Of a stretch of 64,000 nucleotides of DNA, positions 25,101 through 36,298 are shown in pieces (the stretch's first letter is position 1; each line of letters begins with the position of its first letter). The stretch comes from Ascidia mentula (lineage: Eukaryota; Chordata; Ascidiacea; Phlebobranchia; Ascidiidae). Made by a program: the position numbers and the translations under genes. The stretch spans positions 18,799,001-18,863,000 of the forward strand of contig OX387202.1 in NCBI GenBank assembly GCA_947561715.1, given 5' to 3'. The notes beneath the pieces are model-generated. The model made no database searches and was not told the DNA's origin. It saw nothing but the letters and a program-made list of their open reading frames with translations.

Positions 25101-28100
25101 TTTAGGTGAAGTATCGTTTCACATAAATCAGATAGCGCCGAAACAACGCTGTTTTTAGAAACGTTATATCCGTGTCTACTAAGTCTGAGAATGAGTAGAA
25201 CAACCCAACCTGTTTTATTAAATCTCGTGCCCAAAACCTTACCTGACTTTACAATAACTATGTTGCAAGACATTTACAGGCAATAGGATTATCAGAAGAT
25301 CACCAGAAAATAGCCAATATTTCAATTGGCACATGTTTGTTACCGTGGTGCCGACAAAACTGTTTGGCAACTTGTCAAGATTGGATTTGACCAATAGCTT
25401 GGTTCAAGTACTCGTCAACACATTCATCATAACCCGATGTTTAAAGTGTAACGAACGCACGCGCAAAGTCCCTGCGGGGAATGAAGGTTGCAGGCAACGT
25501 AATCGCGGTAGGAAATTTGCTGACAAACAACCTCAGGTGATTAATCGCCTTTGCTATCACGTACCACCGCAAATACCACTTATCGGGAAGATTGTGACGC
25601 CCGAATCCGTCATGTTTGCTATCAGGTTGGATGGTTGATGTGCTAAAGGATCAATGACCAACTTAATCGCAGGCCAAGTATCTCTTGTTGTTAAGGATGA
25701 TTACGTTTCAGGTCCGTAAGAGTCTATTTATCATAATTTTTTTACTGGATTTGAGGAAGTATTTGATGGTATTTAAGCCCTTCATCAGTCTACCCCACGC
25801 AGCAGTTTACCTGAACTCTGGTCAAAGCAGAAGGAATTCCAATTCCGATCGAAGCCACCCAGATGAAAATTAAACCCATGGTCGCGTTTTTCTTTGTCCG
25901 AAACTGTTTCGCGGATGTTGCATAGACAACAGCGAAGAACCTGCCACAAAAATGAAGCAGTTTAAAGTAAAGCGTCATAAATTCCGCGGAGAATTCATTC
26001 CCAGGTCTTGGGAAACTTATATTGATTTTCTTGAGGCGTCCGCGCTTTTTGACTTTCCAATGCTCGGAAGCCAACGCGTGAAATCAATTATCTCATGACC
26101 TAAAGGCCGACTTCAAGCTTTTCAAATTAGCTACAGTTTGCTGATGGAAATCATTACGTAAAAGGTTTACCTGCATTTTATTAACAAACTAAGTACAGAG
26201 CGTCACCAATGAATTCCGCGTAAACTAAAAGATCACCAACATAAACAAATACAGGAATGTTTGTAATGAAACGATATATTTGGTCCCAAATCCAAACAGT
26301 GAAATGTTGAATGAAAGCGGCATTGGCACAAACATTGCATTTTTCATATCTCGCTCTGACTTGTAGGGAAAAAATGACTTCAATGACCTGCAATGTCTTG
26401 GCAGTACTGCCAATAAACCCAGTGATCTAGATGCGATAGCTGACTGGGGCCTTCTCAGTGGTACGATACTATCTTGTCAAGCGACAACATGTTACACTTC
26501 AACATTACATTAACATCTATTATTTATCATGTAAATGTAGATTTACGTATTGCACGTTAGATGCAATAAAAAGTCAAATATGGACACGTAATTTTTGAAA
26601 TAGTCAATTCCATTTACCACTGGATAGACCAAAATATGACGCAGTTTCCTGTATTTTCCGATAGTTCTAGAGATTCAAATCATTATTACTTCGTTTATCA
26701 GAAAATAGAACAAAATTAACAGCACAGACCATCTTTCAATTATTCTCCAATCAATTATGCACCAGGTGGTTTTCAAAGTTAATGCACTTTCTGTCGGATT
26801 GCCATTCGGGTTCAAAAGTCGATTAATTCGGCGATAAAAACACGACAGGGGAATGTTTTCCGCTCGTTACGTCATCGGATATCAGGCTTTGTTCCGAATG
26901 AAAGTCAACAAGTTGGGCGAGAAATTAATTAAGTTTCAACACCTGAATTCCACACAGCTTTGAACCCATGTAACGCGTAACAAGAACATTCATCATTGTA
27001 CTGATGTTTAGCAAACGTGATCAAAGTCTGTGTAAGCTCCAAAGGTTACAAGTGTTAACCTGCGGATTTCAAAGACTTTATTGGAAACTGAGCAGCAGTC
27101 TCGCAAGCTTAACGTGGCACCTGGCTCACCTCGAGACATGATGGCAAACAAGGTAAAGCTGGGCGGACGGAATGTTGTAAACACAATCCTGGTACGTGAA
27201 GTTTGGTAAACGCGCTGAGGGTGTCTGATGCCACCGGCCGAGTGGAAGGCATTCTGCAAACTCTGTCTTTCACAGATATGCAAACACATGGCATTGGTGC
27301 AATATTTCATTTCTTGCATTGGGTTCGTATAAAAACTATAGGTGCGGGAGCCACTTACGTTGTATTTCTTTACAAATTTACGGAATCATGGTATGAACGA
27401 ATTTCATTTTTATGATAACGCCAGTGAATTACGCAACGAGCTTCTTGCAATTTCGATCAATAAAGTCCACGCCAACAGCCTTAAATGGGTATCTGCCATC
27501 TTTGTCACCTGTGCAAACACAATGGTCTGAATTTCACAACTGAAAGTACGCAACATGGTGCAAAATATCTGCCGGAAATTTGAAACTGATGAAACGCATT
27601 GGAATATGTGATGTCAACTTCGAAAGGTCGATACGTGTTTTGAACAATAACGATTATTTGGTTTCAGATATGGAGAACTGATCAATACCTCGGTATTTTG
27701 TGAAATGAAAGAAGGACGCGGCGACCGTATTGATTTTGTCACCAATGATTTGGAAGCTTTTATTTGAGCTTCAACTGATTAATAAATGGTTAAGATTTAT
27801 GGCGATATTTAAATATATGAGTGATCCCCAATTTGTGCTTCGAGGAACCCCAATGGGTACGTGGGGTGGTTTCTGGAAGTCCGTAAGTGCAAAAAAAATT
27901 AAATTTTCCTTTTTTTCTGTTTGTTTTGTCATAGTCGTTACCAAGTTCGTGAGAAAATGTCCGGGTTAATTAACATAGGGGGTCCACAGACTTGAGGTAA
28001 TTTTTTGAAAGGGGTCCGTCATTACAAATGGGTTTGGGAAACAAAACAAATATTAAAAGGCCGCCAAATGATTTGTTTAAACAAATAATTTCATGAAGCA

Positions 28101-30733
28101 CGGTTTAATAAAAACTGCAACCGATGAATTTTGAACTTTGACCCGCAAGGTTCTTGGAGGAAGTGTTTCAACATAACGCGTCGTCCTTAGAAGTTGACAT
28201 GTTGTCATTTCGGACGACATAGACGAAGCAATATTGATCATTTTGATATGAAGATTTCAATATGTACGACATGACAAGGGAGAAGCGGAGCAACCGACGT
28301 CACTGATTATGGGACAATGCAATAAATGTTATTGTGCGAAAAACCACGCAATAAGAGACGAATTATCCACAATTTAGATTGTATTGTTTCGTCACAAGGA
28401 CGTCGATAAACAGGCTCCAATGTCAATAAGTTAACTTGATGTTAATAATTTAGAGTTACCGCGCAATTAGAATTCTCTCCAGGACGAACACACGACATAT
28501 GTTTCCCCAACATAGAAATAATAGAAAACACTTTCGGAAATTATGAAAGATGGCGAACCGAACGACACGTCAAACCACAAACTAATTACGGCGTTTTTTG
28601 GCAATCACTACATGTACCCCAAAGTGTTTAAAGTCGAAGGATTTTTTTGCATACAACGAACACAAGTGTGTGGTTATTGACTTTTCTCTGCCGACATTCT
28701 TCAAAATATTCCCCATTAAGGTTTATTTAATTATTCCACTGTTTGCTTTGCCAGCCTTATTCGCGTTGCCCGGAAGAGCCGACAAAACTCGTTTATCCAA
28801 CAAAATAATCAGTATGCGAATAACGTTTTGGTTGTTTTTAAGTTAAGATTTATTGCCATATTTAAATGAACTAATGGTTCCTAACATGAGGGTTCGAGAA
28901 GTCCCAGAGGTTCGTGAAATGGTTTCTGGGGAGTTCGTGAGGGCAAAACTATTTGCACGCTTGTTCCTAAACTTTCCTACTTGCTACATCATGGCCGTTT
29001 AACCAATAGCTGATCAGTTGTTCAATGAAAGTTAGGACATCATTATTCGATGTCTTAACTATATTTTATTCGTAAAGTTCACAGGCTTTGCAGCCAAGGA
29101 TCAGCCACTTTTCCCGACAAGTTATTCAAATCTAAACTCGAACTGGCACACGAGCCGTGTTCGCTGGAGCGTGGCGGCGACGAGTCTTGTTTACTGTCGG
29201 GTTCGAATGAGTGATTATTACAAAACAAACACCCGGATATGACCAATGTTGTCAGTTTGCGAATCACCGACCTCGCGACCGCGGAGATGGTTTCGGTACA
29301 AAATTGCTTGGGAGGAGATTTGGCATCGGTCGATGTTGGACAATACATTGCTTGCGTGGACAGAACCTACTTAGGTCTTGTTATTAAAACTTGACGTAGC
29401 AGGACAATGTTTAATTGTGGACAGACAGCAACTGGGTTTACATTAAGTTTCATGATATGGATTTTTCTGTTCATCCACCATATGTTTGTGCGACGCAATA
29501 TCGCAAACCGACCGAGCGTAAAATTTTAATGACCACAGCCTTATTGTGACCCTCTGTAAGATTAAAGATTTCACCTTTGTCCATTTTTATTGTTCAAAAC
29601 CTTTTTTCTCCACATCTACGTCAAAAGCTACAGAAGTCGTTCAAAATCAATGGATTTTCATTACTTTGTTTTCTATGCAAAGCTTTAAAGTTTAATTCAC
29701 GTTTTTGAATGTGAAATATGACAACAAACAAACTCCCCAAATATTGAACTACGGAGAATTATTTGTTCGTCACGAATGTTTTGTTCGTCCAGTTACACCA
29801 AGTTCTTTAGATGTCCCGGGGTTAAGCAAAAACTGTTTAAAATCTAATCTAATTGTGGTAAAATATTCATGGAAAGCAAATACTGGAGACATATCGATTG
29901 GGTCACCGCAATTTTGCAAAACACGAATACGAACCACGATATCTTTCAATAAACTCTGAAGTAGCCAAACAATATGCTGACCAATAAGACACAATGTCTC
30001 GCCGCACGAAACGTTACTATAAGGATAAGTCGTTCACAAATTCCACACTTCATATGAACGCAACTTAAAGGGTGATTGTTAACGCTATGTCCCAGGAGTA
30101 GGCGAAAAACGTAAGAGCCGCCTGTTCAAAATCTAATCTCATAGTGGTAAAAAATTGTCACCTATTTATTAAAATGGTCAGGAGAAAATATGGCCATAAA
30201 AGTTGGAGCTGGTAAAGGTGGGAAAAAACTGCTTTAGATTAAATTAAACAAAAAGCTCACCTGTCGAAGGAAAGCGCCACCAAGGTGTAGATGCTGGCGA
30301 GCATGGCGACCTTCTGACAAACCTCACAGAAAACACACATGAAGGCCCCAAACGGCCACCCGTCCATGCTGTAGATTGTGGCTTGGAATGGAACACAGAA
30401 CACCAGGAATAAGAGGTCAGCGATGGCGAGATTGAGAATGAATCGGTTGGTGTTGTTGAGTCCTTGAGGTTGGTAGCGATATATCTTCAACATTACCGTT
30501 ATTACCAAGGAATTTCCGACGATTCCGACGCAAAAGATGATTCCAAAGAAGATTGGGACGAGGATGGCAGTGAGGATTTGCTCCTGTGAGAGTTTCGCCT
30601 CCTCGTACAAGTCTTTCAAACTCCCAGTAGTGCTTCCGTTTACATCCTGGATGATGGATGTGTTCGTTGTGAAGGAATAAACATCAGATAGAGGAAGTCC
30701 TGTGGTCACAGAGGGAGGAGCTGTGGGGCTCAT
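22163..30733 (-). CDS. Galanin / allatostatin-A-type peptide GPCR (paralogue B), 4 coding exons
   Basis: Reading the minus strand, exons 30733-30261, 25940-25811, 23676-23428 and 22807-22163 join to 1497 nt, 498 residues plus stop. Exon 1 has an N-terminus with NTS (24) and NGS (32) glycosylation sites, TM1 (about 55-81), TM2 and TM3, ending at the D-R pair. Exon 2 is again 130 nt and gives FFAVVYATSAKQ plus TM4. Exon 3 holds loop-2 Cys (LQLCVLNW) and TM5. Exon 4 has TM6 (FAIDWFPHHF), TM7 (NPLVY) and a long Ser/Glu-rich tail of about 140 residues with a possible palmitoylated Cys (FTCQYL). Intron positions and phases equal those of paralogue A, so the pair arose by inverted duplication. Introns are longer (4.3, 2.1 and 0.6 kb). 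DRY again reads DRF. The longer tail offers more phosphorylation sites than A, suggesting different desensitisation (inference). Confidence 0.93.
22890..22935 (+). repeat. tRNA-like SINE fragment in GPCR B intron 3
   Basis: The stretch ATCGTGGGTTCAAATCTCAC followed by CGGGAG is the T-arm and acceptor 3' side of a tRNA-like head, closely related to the copy at 23757. The 5' half is absent. Confidence 0.5.
23757..23915 (+). mobile_element. tRNA-Thr-like composite SINE in GPCR B intron 2
   Basis: Bases 23757-23826 look like a tRNA: D arm AGCTCAGTTGGTAGAG, anticodon stem TGGGC/GCCCA with loop CTGGTTA (would be anticodon GGT, Thr), and T arm GTGAG-TTCAAAC-CTCAC. The 5' acceptor strand does not pair with the 3' strand CGGGAGC, so it is not a working tRNA gene. 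It is followed by a body with GGGAAAAAGTGGCTGATCC, which recurs at 29083-29125 (minus) and 33000-33030 (plus), as expected for a dispersed SINE. Confidence 0.6.
23996..24045 (-). repeat. Decayed Penelope-type hammerhead-like motif
   Basis: The minus strand ends GUGUUCGAAACGUUUAC, identical to the end of the Penelope-linked motif at 49125-49165, but the CUGAUGA half is eroded. Confidence 0.35.
29083..29125 (-). repeat. SINE body fragment in GPCR B intron 1
   Basis: The minus-strand text CTTGTCGGGAAAAGTGGCTG then ATCC...TTGGCTGC matches the bodies at 23853 and 33000. No tRNA head is seen beside it. Confidence 0.45.
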
Positions 30734-32999
30734 GGTCTCTGTTCAAACTTTATTTGTTTTAAAGTGACAAATTATTCTTCAATCAACGACATCTGTAATA
30801 TACACAATAATAATGGATTATTTTTCAGAAAAAAGCTGAACATCAAGGCATTTTGAATAAGATGACCGTGAAATATCAGAGTTAATGCGCATTTGCACTT
30901 CGATCTGGTGGCGATCTTAAGTGTTACTGATTCCCCCCTTATGGTTGCTTGAAGTTCACAAGCACGACAAGAAAGCTGTAGGACACAAAACGTGTTGAAA
31001 GATACCTAATGGTGACACTCTCTGCTTAGAGATAAACATGGGTTTTATCTCTAAACACGTACGTACTAACGACGATTTACCAAGTTTGGGACCTGCAAGT
31101 GTAGGCATAAGTTTGTTTGTTTAGCTGACCACGATGCCTGCAGGTACGTTGCAAATAATGGTTTACAAGATTCATTTTAGCTTCATTCCAAAATAGATTT
31201 CAACATGAAATTATTCAGGGTCTGGCAATAAAATAGTCAGCAACTAATTAAGTGGGCATATAATACCAACATAAATGCATTTCATATAAAAAAATAAAAC
31301 CCCTCATCCACATTTATGCATCAGATACTTTAACAATATAGAGCAATGTTAGTGCAACAACTACTTAAACGTGTGTAACATTAGATCGAAAAGGTTCCTT
31401 TCAACTTACACTGTATAACCCGGATCTCTCCGGATAACCCGGATCCTGACAACAACTGAATCTTTCTTCATTCGCTCAACAGCAAAACTGTGAGCCTCGA
31501 ACCACACGGGAAAAAGGTAGCGTTGTTTTGGAGGTCGCCTTCTTCTCTCCGCACCGACAACGTTGGAGGCAATTTCCATTTCTTACTCCGCATTCTTAAT
31601 GGCAAATTGGACAAATTTACGTTGAATTTGCGCTTTCTGCGTTTACTAATTGCACGTTGAACAACTAAAATACCTCAACCGGAAACAGATGCCATGTTTG
31701 CCTGCAGAAAAACCTGCTTGCATCGGATATTCTCATTGGTTTTGGCTGGAAGCAACAGGTGCCACTGGTAATGGATTGCAAGCACATACGACATAAAACG
31801 TCATGCAAGACGTAAATACGTGTTTGTGCACCTTTTGTAATTGTTCAAAGAATTTAAAAAAAAACTGAAAAACAAGGTGCTTACAAAAAGCATCGATTTT
31901 GGGTGTTTCGATGACGTACATAAGGTCATGTGGGTCAGACTCCATATGTGCTAGCGGTGACGGTGCCGACAGTAAATCACGGTTTTACAACGTTGTCAAA
32001 CATACTCAATATTTGCAAGCCCCGAACATCAATCAAACAGTTTCATGAATGTCTGATATCAGAAATACATATTTAATACCGGCCTTAACTTTTTATTTGC
32101 TCAAATACAATGTGTTTGAAATTACAATAATGGCTTGTTTTTGGTCGCAGTCTTGTACGTTTAAAACCAGTATTTTGTTACATATTCTAGTTCAAATATT
32201 GTCTGGTATTTACATCATGTGTTTGTGTATAAAGCTAATAAGCATCGATAGAACAGAGGCAACTTTACAAATGTTTTATGCCACAAAATACATTATTTGT
32301 CCTAAGTGAGCAAACTGGCATTTTTAACCTGGAAATGAGCTTTTGGTGAAAATCGTCACGGCGATTGCAGCAGAATGAATAAAGAATGTCTCGCAGAATC
32401 GTTTGTTCCTGCTTGAGGGTTTAATTCACTATCGGAAAGGTTTCTGGCCCACAATCTGTATATCAACACTCAGAGTTGATAGTAAAGAACTCTCGAGGTT
32501 GTTTGCACACTTGAAATATCGCACCTGACTTTGGCCGCTGCGCCCACCACGTCTACGTCAAGTATTTGCGAAACGTGATGAAGTTATTTGAAATTGCCGA
32601 ACTGTGCTGGTATCGAAATGAAAGGACACCACGCACAGCTCGAAGTTTATTGAAAGAAATGCAACGACATGCGTAAAGTCCTGTTTTTTTAGAGAAGATC
32701 CTGTTAAAAGATTTTAAGTTTTTTATTGCGTGGTTTCTATTTCAAAATGTTAAACAGCCTTGTGCCTAAACGGTTTTATTCTTTTAAAACATGTTGTGCT
32801 TTTCACAAGCATCTTCAGTTCTAAAAAAAAATAAACAGATAGACCAAGTTGAACGGTAAAACTGTCGAACAATACAAGCTACTGGTGCTGACATCTTGTT
32901 TGTACACTTGATATAAAATTACGAAAATCATTGAAATAACGTAGAAGTAAATCTTGCTATCGTTTGACAAGGCAGGATTTCTAACGATCTTGCTTCGAA
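30734..32999. other. Spacer upstream of GPCR B
   Basis: This should contain the promoter of GPCR B. No core promoter element, gene or clear repeat was recognised. A motif near 32765-32825 (minus: CUGAAGAUGCUUGUGAAAAG) is of a type common at retroelement ends. Confidence 0.3.
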
Positions 33000-33690
33000 A
33001 AAAAGTGGCTGATCCAGCTTGGCTGCTATGCCAGTGAACATATGGATCTTGGCTGCAATACAACAGTGAGCGTAATGGCGTCTGGCGTTACGATGCCCTC
33101 GTGTATAATTTTCAATAATTCGTGACCCTTATAACACATTCTAGGCTACTGAATGTGAGGGGGTTGTTTCGTTTGTCAAGTAAATCTTAATATGAACAGT
33201 CAGTGCTTGGCGTGTACACGACAACAAAGTAATTGACAACAGAGTTTTGTTTAAATGTTGATAAAGACGGAAAATCACTGGTTCTGCTCTAATGTTCTGA
33301 TTGGCCAACAGCCTTGTTGTTCATAGCAACGGCACGTTCCTTTCGTTGTTCAACTCGCAACCGCGGCAGGGGACAGAGAGAGAAAAATGCAAAACCATGT
33401 AGAACACGGCTTATCTTTACCACGCCTGTCCAACGTGCCTGAGGTCGTGTGGAAAACATTACACAGTTGTAAAAGGGTTTCGGTTGATCCCTTGGTGGTG
33501 AACTGGGAGGTGATGACGAATTTTAAGCAGGGTTGAAAACATGTTTTCATTGTATCTGCTTCAAATTCATCAGTTGAGATATCTGAGCTGAATTTACCAA
33601 AGCGTCTGTACCTAGGGTTTCAAAAAACAAATTTGAAGTGTTTCATGAACTACTACTATTTTGGTTTTAAGAAAACCTGTCGAATATGTT
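33000..33690 (+). repeat. Dispersed repeat R33 (second copy at 48408-49080)
   Basis: From TGGCTGCTATGCCAGTGAAC onward this segment runs parallel to 48408-49080 with small indels. Both contain a block beginning ATGCAAAACCATGTAGAACA that reads MQNHVEHDLSLPRLSNVPEV in the second copy; the copy here is interrupted within that frame. Function unknown; it may be part of a transposon or a captured exon. Confidence 0.6.
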
Positions 33691-33808
33691 TCATAAATAT
33701 TTGACTAACTAACGCATTAGAACATGTCGTAAAAAACGTTTAGGTTGACCCTCAGGTTCTATTTAACAACCGTTCAGGTTTCACGGATAAAAAAGTTTGG
33801 GAAACACT
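33612..33808. repeat. Probable hAT-type MITE remnant
   Basis: The right end reads AAGTTTGGGAAACACTG, the complement of the common hAT end CAGTGTTTCCCAAACTT. The left end is eroded and no matching 8-base duplication was found. Confidence 0.35.
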
Positions 33809-34119
33809 GTCCCACGAAAAAAATTCAAATTCAACAAAAATTGCGCTTTCAAACGCTCGATGTGTTTTAATCTGTTTCTAGAATTGATCACCACCAATGA
33901 GTGTAAAAGGGTGCGATTAATTATTCATAACAAAGAAGATCCAAGTGAGATATCGATATGGTGGGTATGAAACCGCATATTGTATTTACGTCCAAGGACG
34001 AAGAACATATACTAAATCCCAGCCAAAATATTGACCTCAGCATTGCCTTATGACGTACAAGGATGAATGTCACGACAAATATGAAGGTCATCTGGAATGT
34101 TGTGCGCTTTTGTACAGTT

Positions 34120-34318
34120 GTATGTTGACCACCATGTACCCCTTCTTGGCTTTCTTCTTGGTATATGGGTCGGGTGCCAATCAAGACCAACAATTTCTTT
34201 TTTTTATTTGACATCACTGGGATTTGAACCCAAGACGTCCTGGACACGAATCCCGATCAGGTTTTTTTCTTGGTATATAGGTCAGCCGCTTGATTAATGC
34301 TGCCAATCACCCACCCTT
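34120..34318 (-). mobile_element. tRNA-derived SINE, tandem pair of heads
   Basis: On the minus strand a full head (GGCAGCATTAATCAAGCGGC, then ACCTGATCGGGATTCGTG, then GGGTTCAAATCCCAG) ends in an A-rich tail and is followed by a second partial head (GATTGGCACCCGACCCATAT). The same family as 40531 and 49664. Confidence 0.65.
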
Positions 34319-34374
34319 TTCATGAATATGTAAAGTGCGACATCTACAGATACCATCAGGCCATTATCTTTATT

Positions 34375-34475
34375 CGCTAGGTGTCGCTATGTATCTATAT
34401 TGGCTACAAGTGGAAAACCTTATCGAGAGTCAAACAGGATAGCGCGGGTTCGAATCCTGGTGTGACCAAAAATGC
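34375..34475 (+). mobile_element. tRNA-derived SINE, uninterrupted sister of the LINE target
   Basis: Contains GGTGTCGCTATGTATCTATA, CGAGAGTCAAACAGGATAGC and GCGGGTTCGAATCCTGGTGT, then an A-rich end. It is the unbroken counterpart of the SINE split by the LINE at 40763 and 49890, and so fixes the insertion point there. Confidence 0.7.
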
Positions 34476-34950
34476 CTTTTTGTAGCCTTAATTATTTTTC
34501 TTTTTTCAACATAATTAGTTGCAAAAAGTTTTTGTTTTAAAGGCATTCGGTTTAATCTTTTAAAACTTTGGACAAACAAACAACTTGGATCACGAAACGA
34601 GCGAAACAGAAGTATTTTTACATTTCACATGATATAGGTGGTGGAAGTAGGACAGAACGGTCCAGAACGCCGTTGCGGTAAGAATTCAACGACTGGTCCC
34701 ACAAATAACTATGAGAAACCTAACTTTGGTAGATTTATTCACTTGTAAAAAAATCTAACCTAATTTTGAGACACAACGGTTTATTTTCTCGTTACAGTAA
34801 GAATTTGTTGTTGGAATATTGCCAAGGTTTAAACATTCAGCAGAAAGGTTTACGCAAACCATAAACCATAACTTTATTCTCCCGCAAATTAATTTCAACA
34901 ATTAATAATCGTTTACTTTTGCGACTACACAGAGGGATTGTTTGTCACAG

Positions 34951-35157
34951 GCCATACAACAGCCGCAATTGGATGCAACCTACCACTTGTATCCATCTTA
35001 TCATCACCGAGCACTTAAGATTCTATTGCGCAACCTCGTGCGGCAACAGAAGGTGACAAACATGATACCGAACACTTGGTTTTTCCATGACCGCCAGCGA
35101 TTCGAGCACCGATCTCAAGAGATTGTGGAATTCGTGAATCACAATCTGATGACTTAC
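34951..35157 (+). other. Exon-like conserved block upstream of TIL copy 1
   Basis: A 207-base frame bounded by CACAG| and |GTATGT encodes 69 residues (it includes TYHLYPSYHHRALKILLRNL and NTWFFHDRQRFEHRSQEIVE). The same block, same length, lies at 42985-43191 and, decayed, at 52374-52581. The acceptor AG exists only here. The product is not recognised. It may be an exon of another gene carried along with the duplication. Confidence 0.45.
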
Positions 35158-35504
35158 GTATGTCCGGGCATTTCTTAATACGTTTTACATTGGAAATAGG
35201 AAAATGTGTAAGAAGCGGTTTTGTGCACTTTTCTACAAATCCATATTCTCTTATTGAACTTTTAACTTCAAACGAAATCACACTTAAAACTAAAGGTCGG
35301 TAACCTTTCCAACGCCGCATGCCGGATTTCAAATTATGTCAAAATGTCAAAAACTTCGCGTACCAATCTATATATGCGCACCTTTATCTTCCACCGAAAA
35401 TATACGTATAATTCCAATTATTTTTTTGGGGCTTGGGTTTACCTTCATCAGTTTTTGCTAATGTCAAAGTTGACTAACCCTTAATTTATTCTGTGAGTTG
35501 CATA

Positions 35505-35545
35505 CAGATGACAACTGTTTCGATCGCTGTGTTGGGATTTTAATA
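35505..35545 (-). repeat. Half hammerhead relic
   Basis: The minus strand carries GAUCGAAACAGUUGUCAUCU then GUAUGCAACUCACAGAAU, parallel to the 3' half of the ribozyme at 18086-18138 (GAAA, stem III CAG/CUG, triplet GUA). The CUGAUGA half is missing. The duplicated copy is at about 43540-43580. Confidence 0.45.
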
Positions 35546-36240
35546 CATTATTACTGTTTCGACATATTATTCCTGCCCCCTGCTTAGTAATGTGTCTGTT
35601 TTGAGTCGGTAATATGTCTGTTTTTTGGAACTTAAACCTCAATTACAATTTTAATCGGTGAAGTTATCGACGTCTGCAGATCATCAAAAACGCTTGGATT
35701 CCGGTTAAACGAGCGTTGTCTCATTTCCGCTGCCCACACCCACCAAGAAAGTTAGGCGCTTTTCGTTTGAAATTCAATCCATGATTTGGTCGTCTGATAT
35801 AATTAATGATGTAATGGAGTCATTCTAATTGGACTGAATTGAAATAGTTTGTAGTTGTGTATTCGAATTGTACGTTTACCTTATGATCTTTCCTGTTTTT
35901 GCGTTTCCAAACATTCATATTATACTGAAAATGAAACAGAAACGTGTGAAAAAATGCGTAAATTTTGATTCTGGTGCAGTGATCTGCGTTTGTTTATAAA
36001 AATTATCTTAATTCAGATATTTTTAAGTACATATTCATATTGACAGCAATGCAAATACTGCCTTCTCTGTATAGCTGGTTACAAGGTGCAAACGATTGCT
36101 GCATTTTCAGGCGACTGTATAATTGCACCTAAACGATTAGTGATGAAAAAAGGAGACCAGTTATGACAAGTATGAAGTAATGTTCCGTTGATCTCGGCGG
36201 CGAAATAGGCCCCGGGCGTGGAAAATGTTCGAGATATCGT

Positions 36241-36247
36241 TATTTAA
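36241..36247 (+). promoter_or_regulatory. TATA-like element of TIL copy 1
   Basis: TATTTAA lies 52 bases before the ATG. It and the preceding GC-rich block (GGCCCCGGGCGTGGAAAATG, 36209-36228) are kept in all three gene copies (44286, 53627) although copy 3 has diverged, which supports a promoter role. Confidence 0.5.
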
Positions 36248-36298
36248 TCGCGGCGCGACTGAAGATTTTTGCGTATTGTTCTGCTACATTCCGGCAAG

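Noticed and set aside
27820-28040. Possible further hAT-type MITE
   Set aside because: Phrases such as GGGTTTGGGAAAC are suggestive, but I found neither matching ends nor a target duplication.
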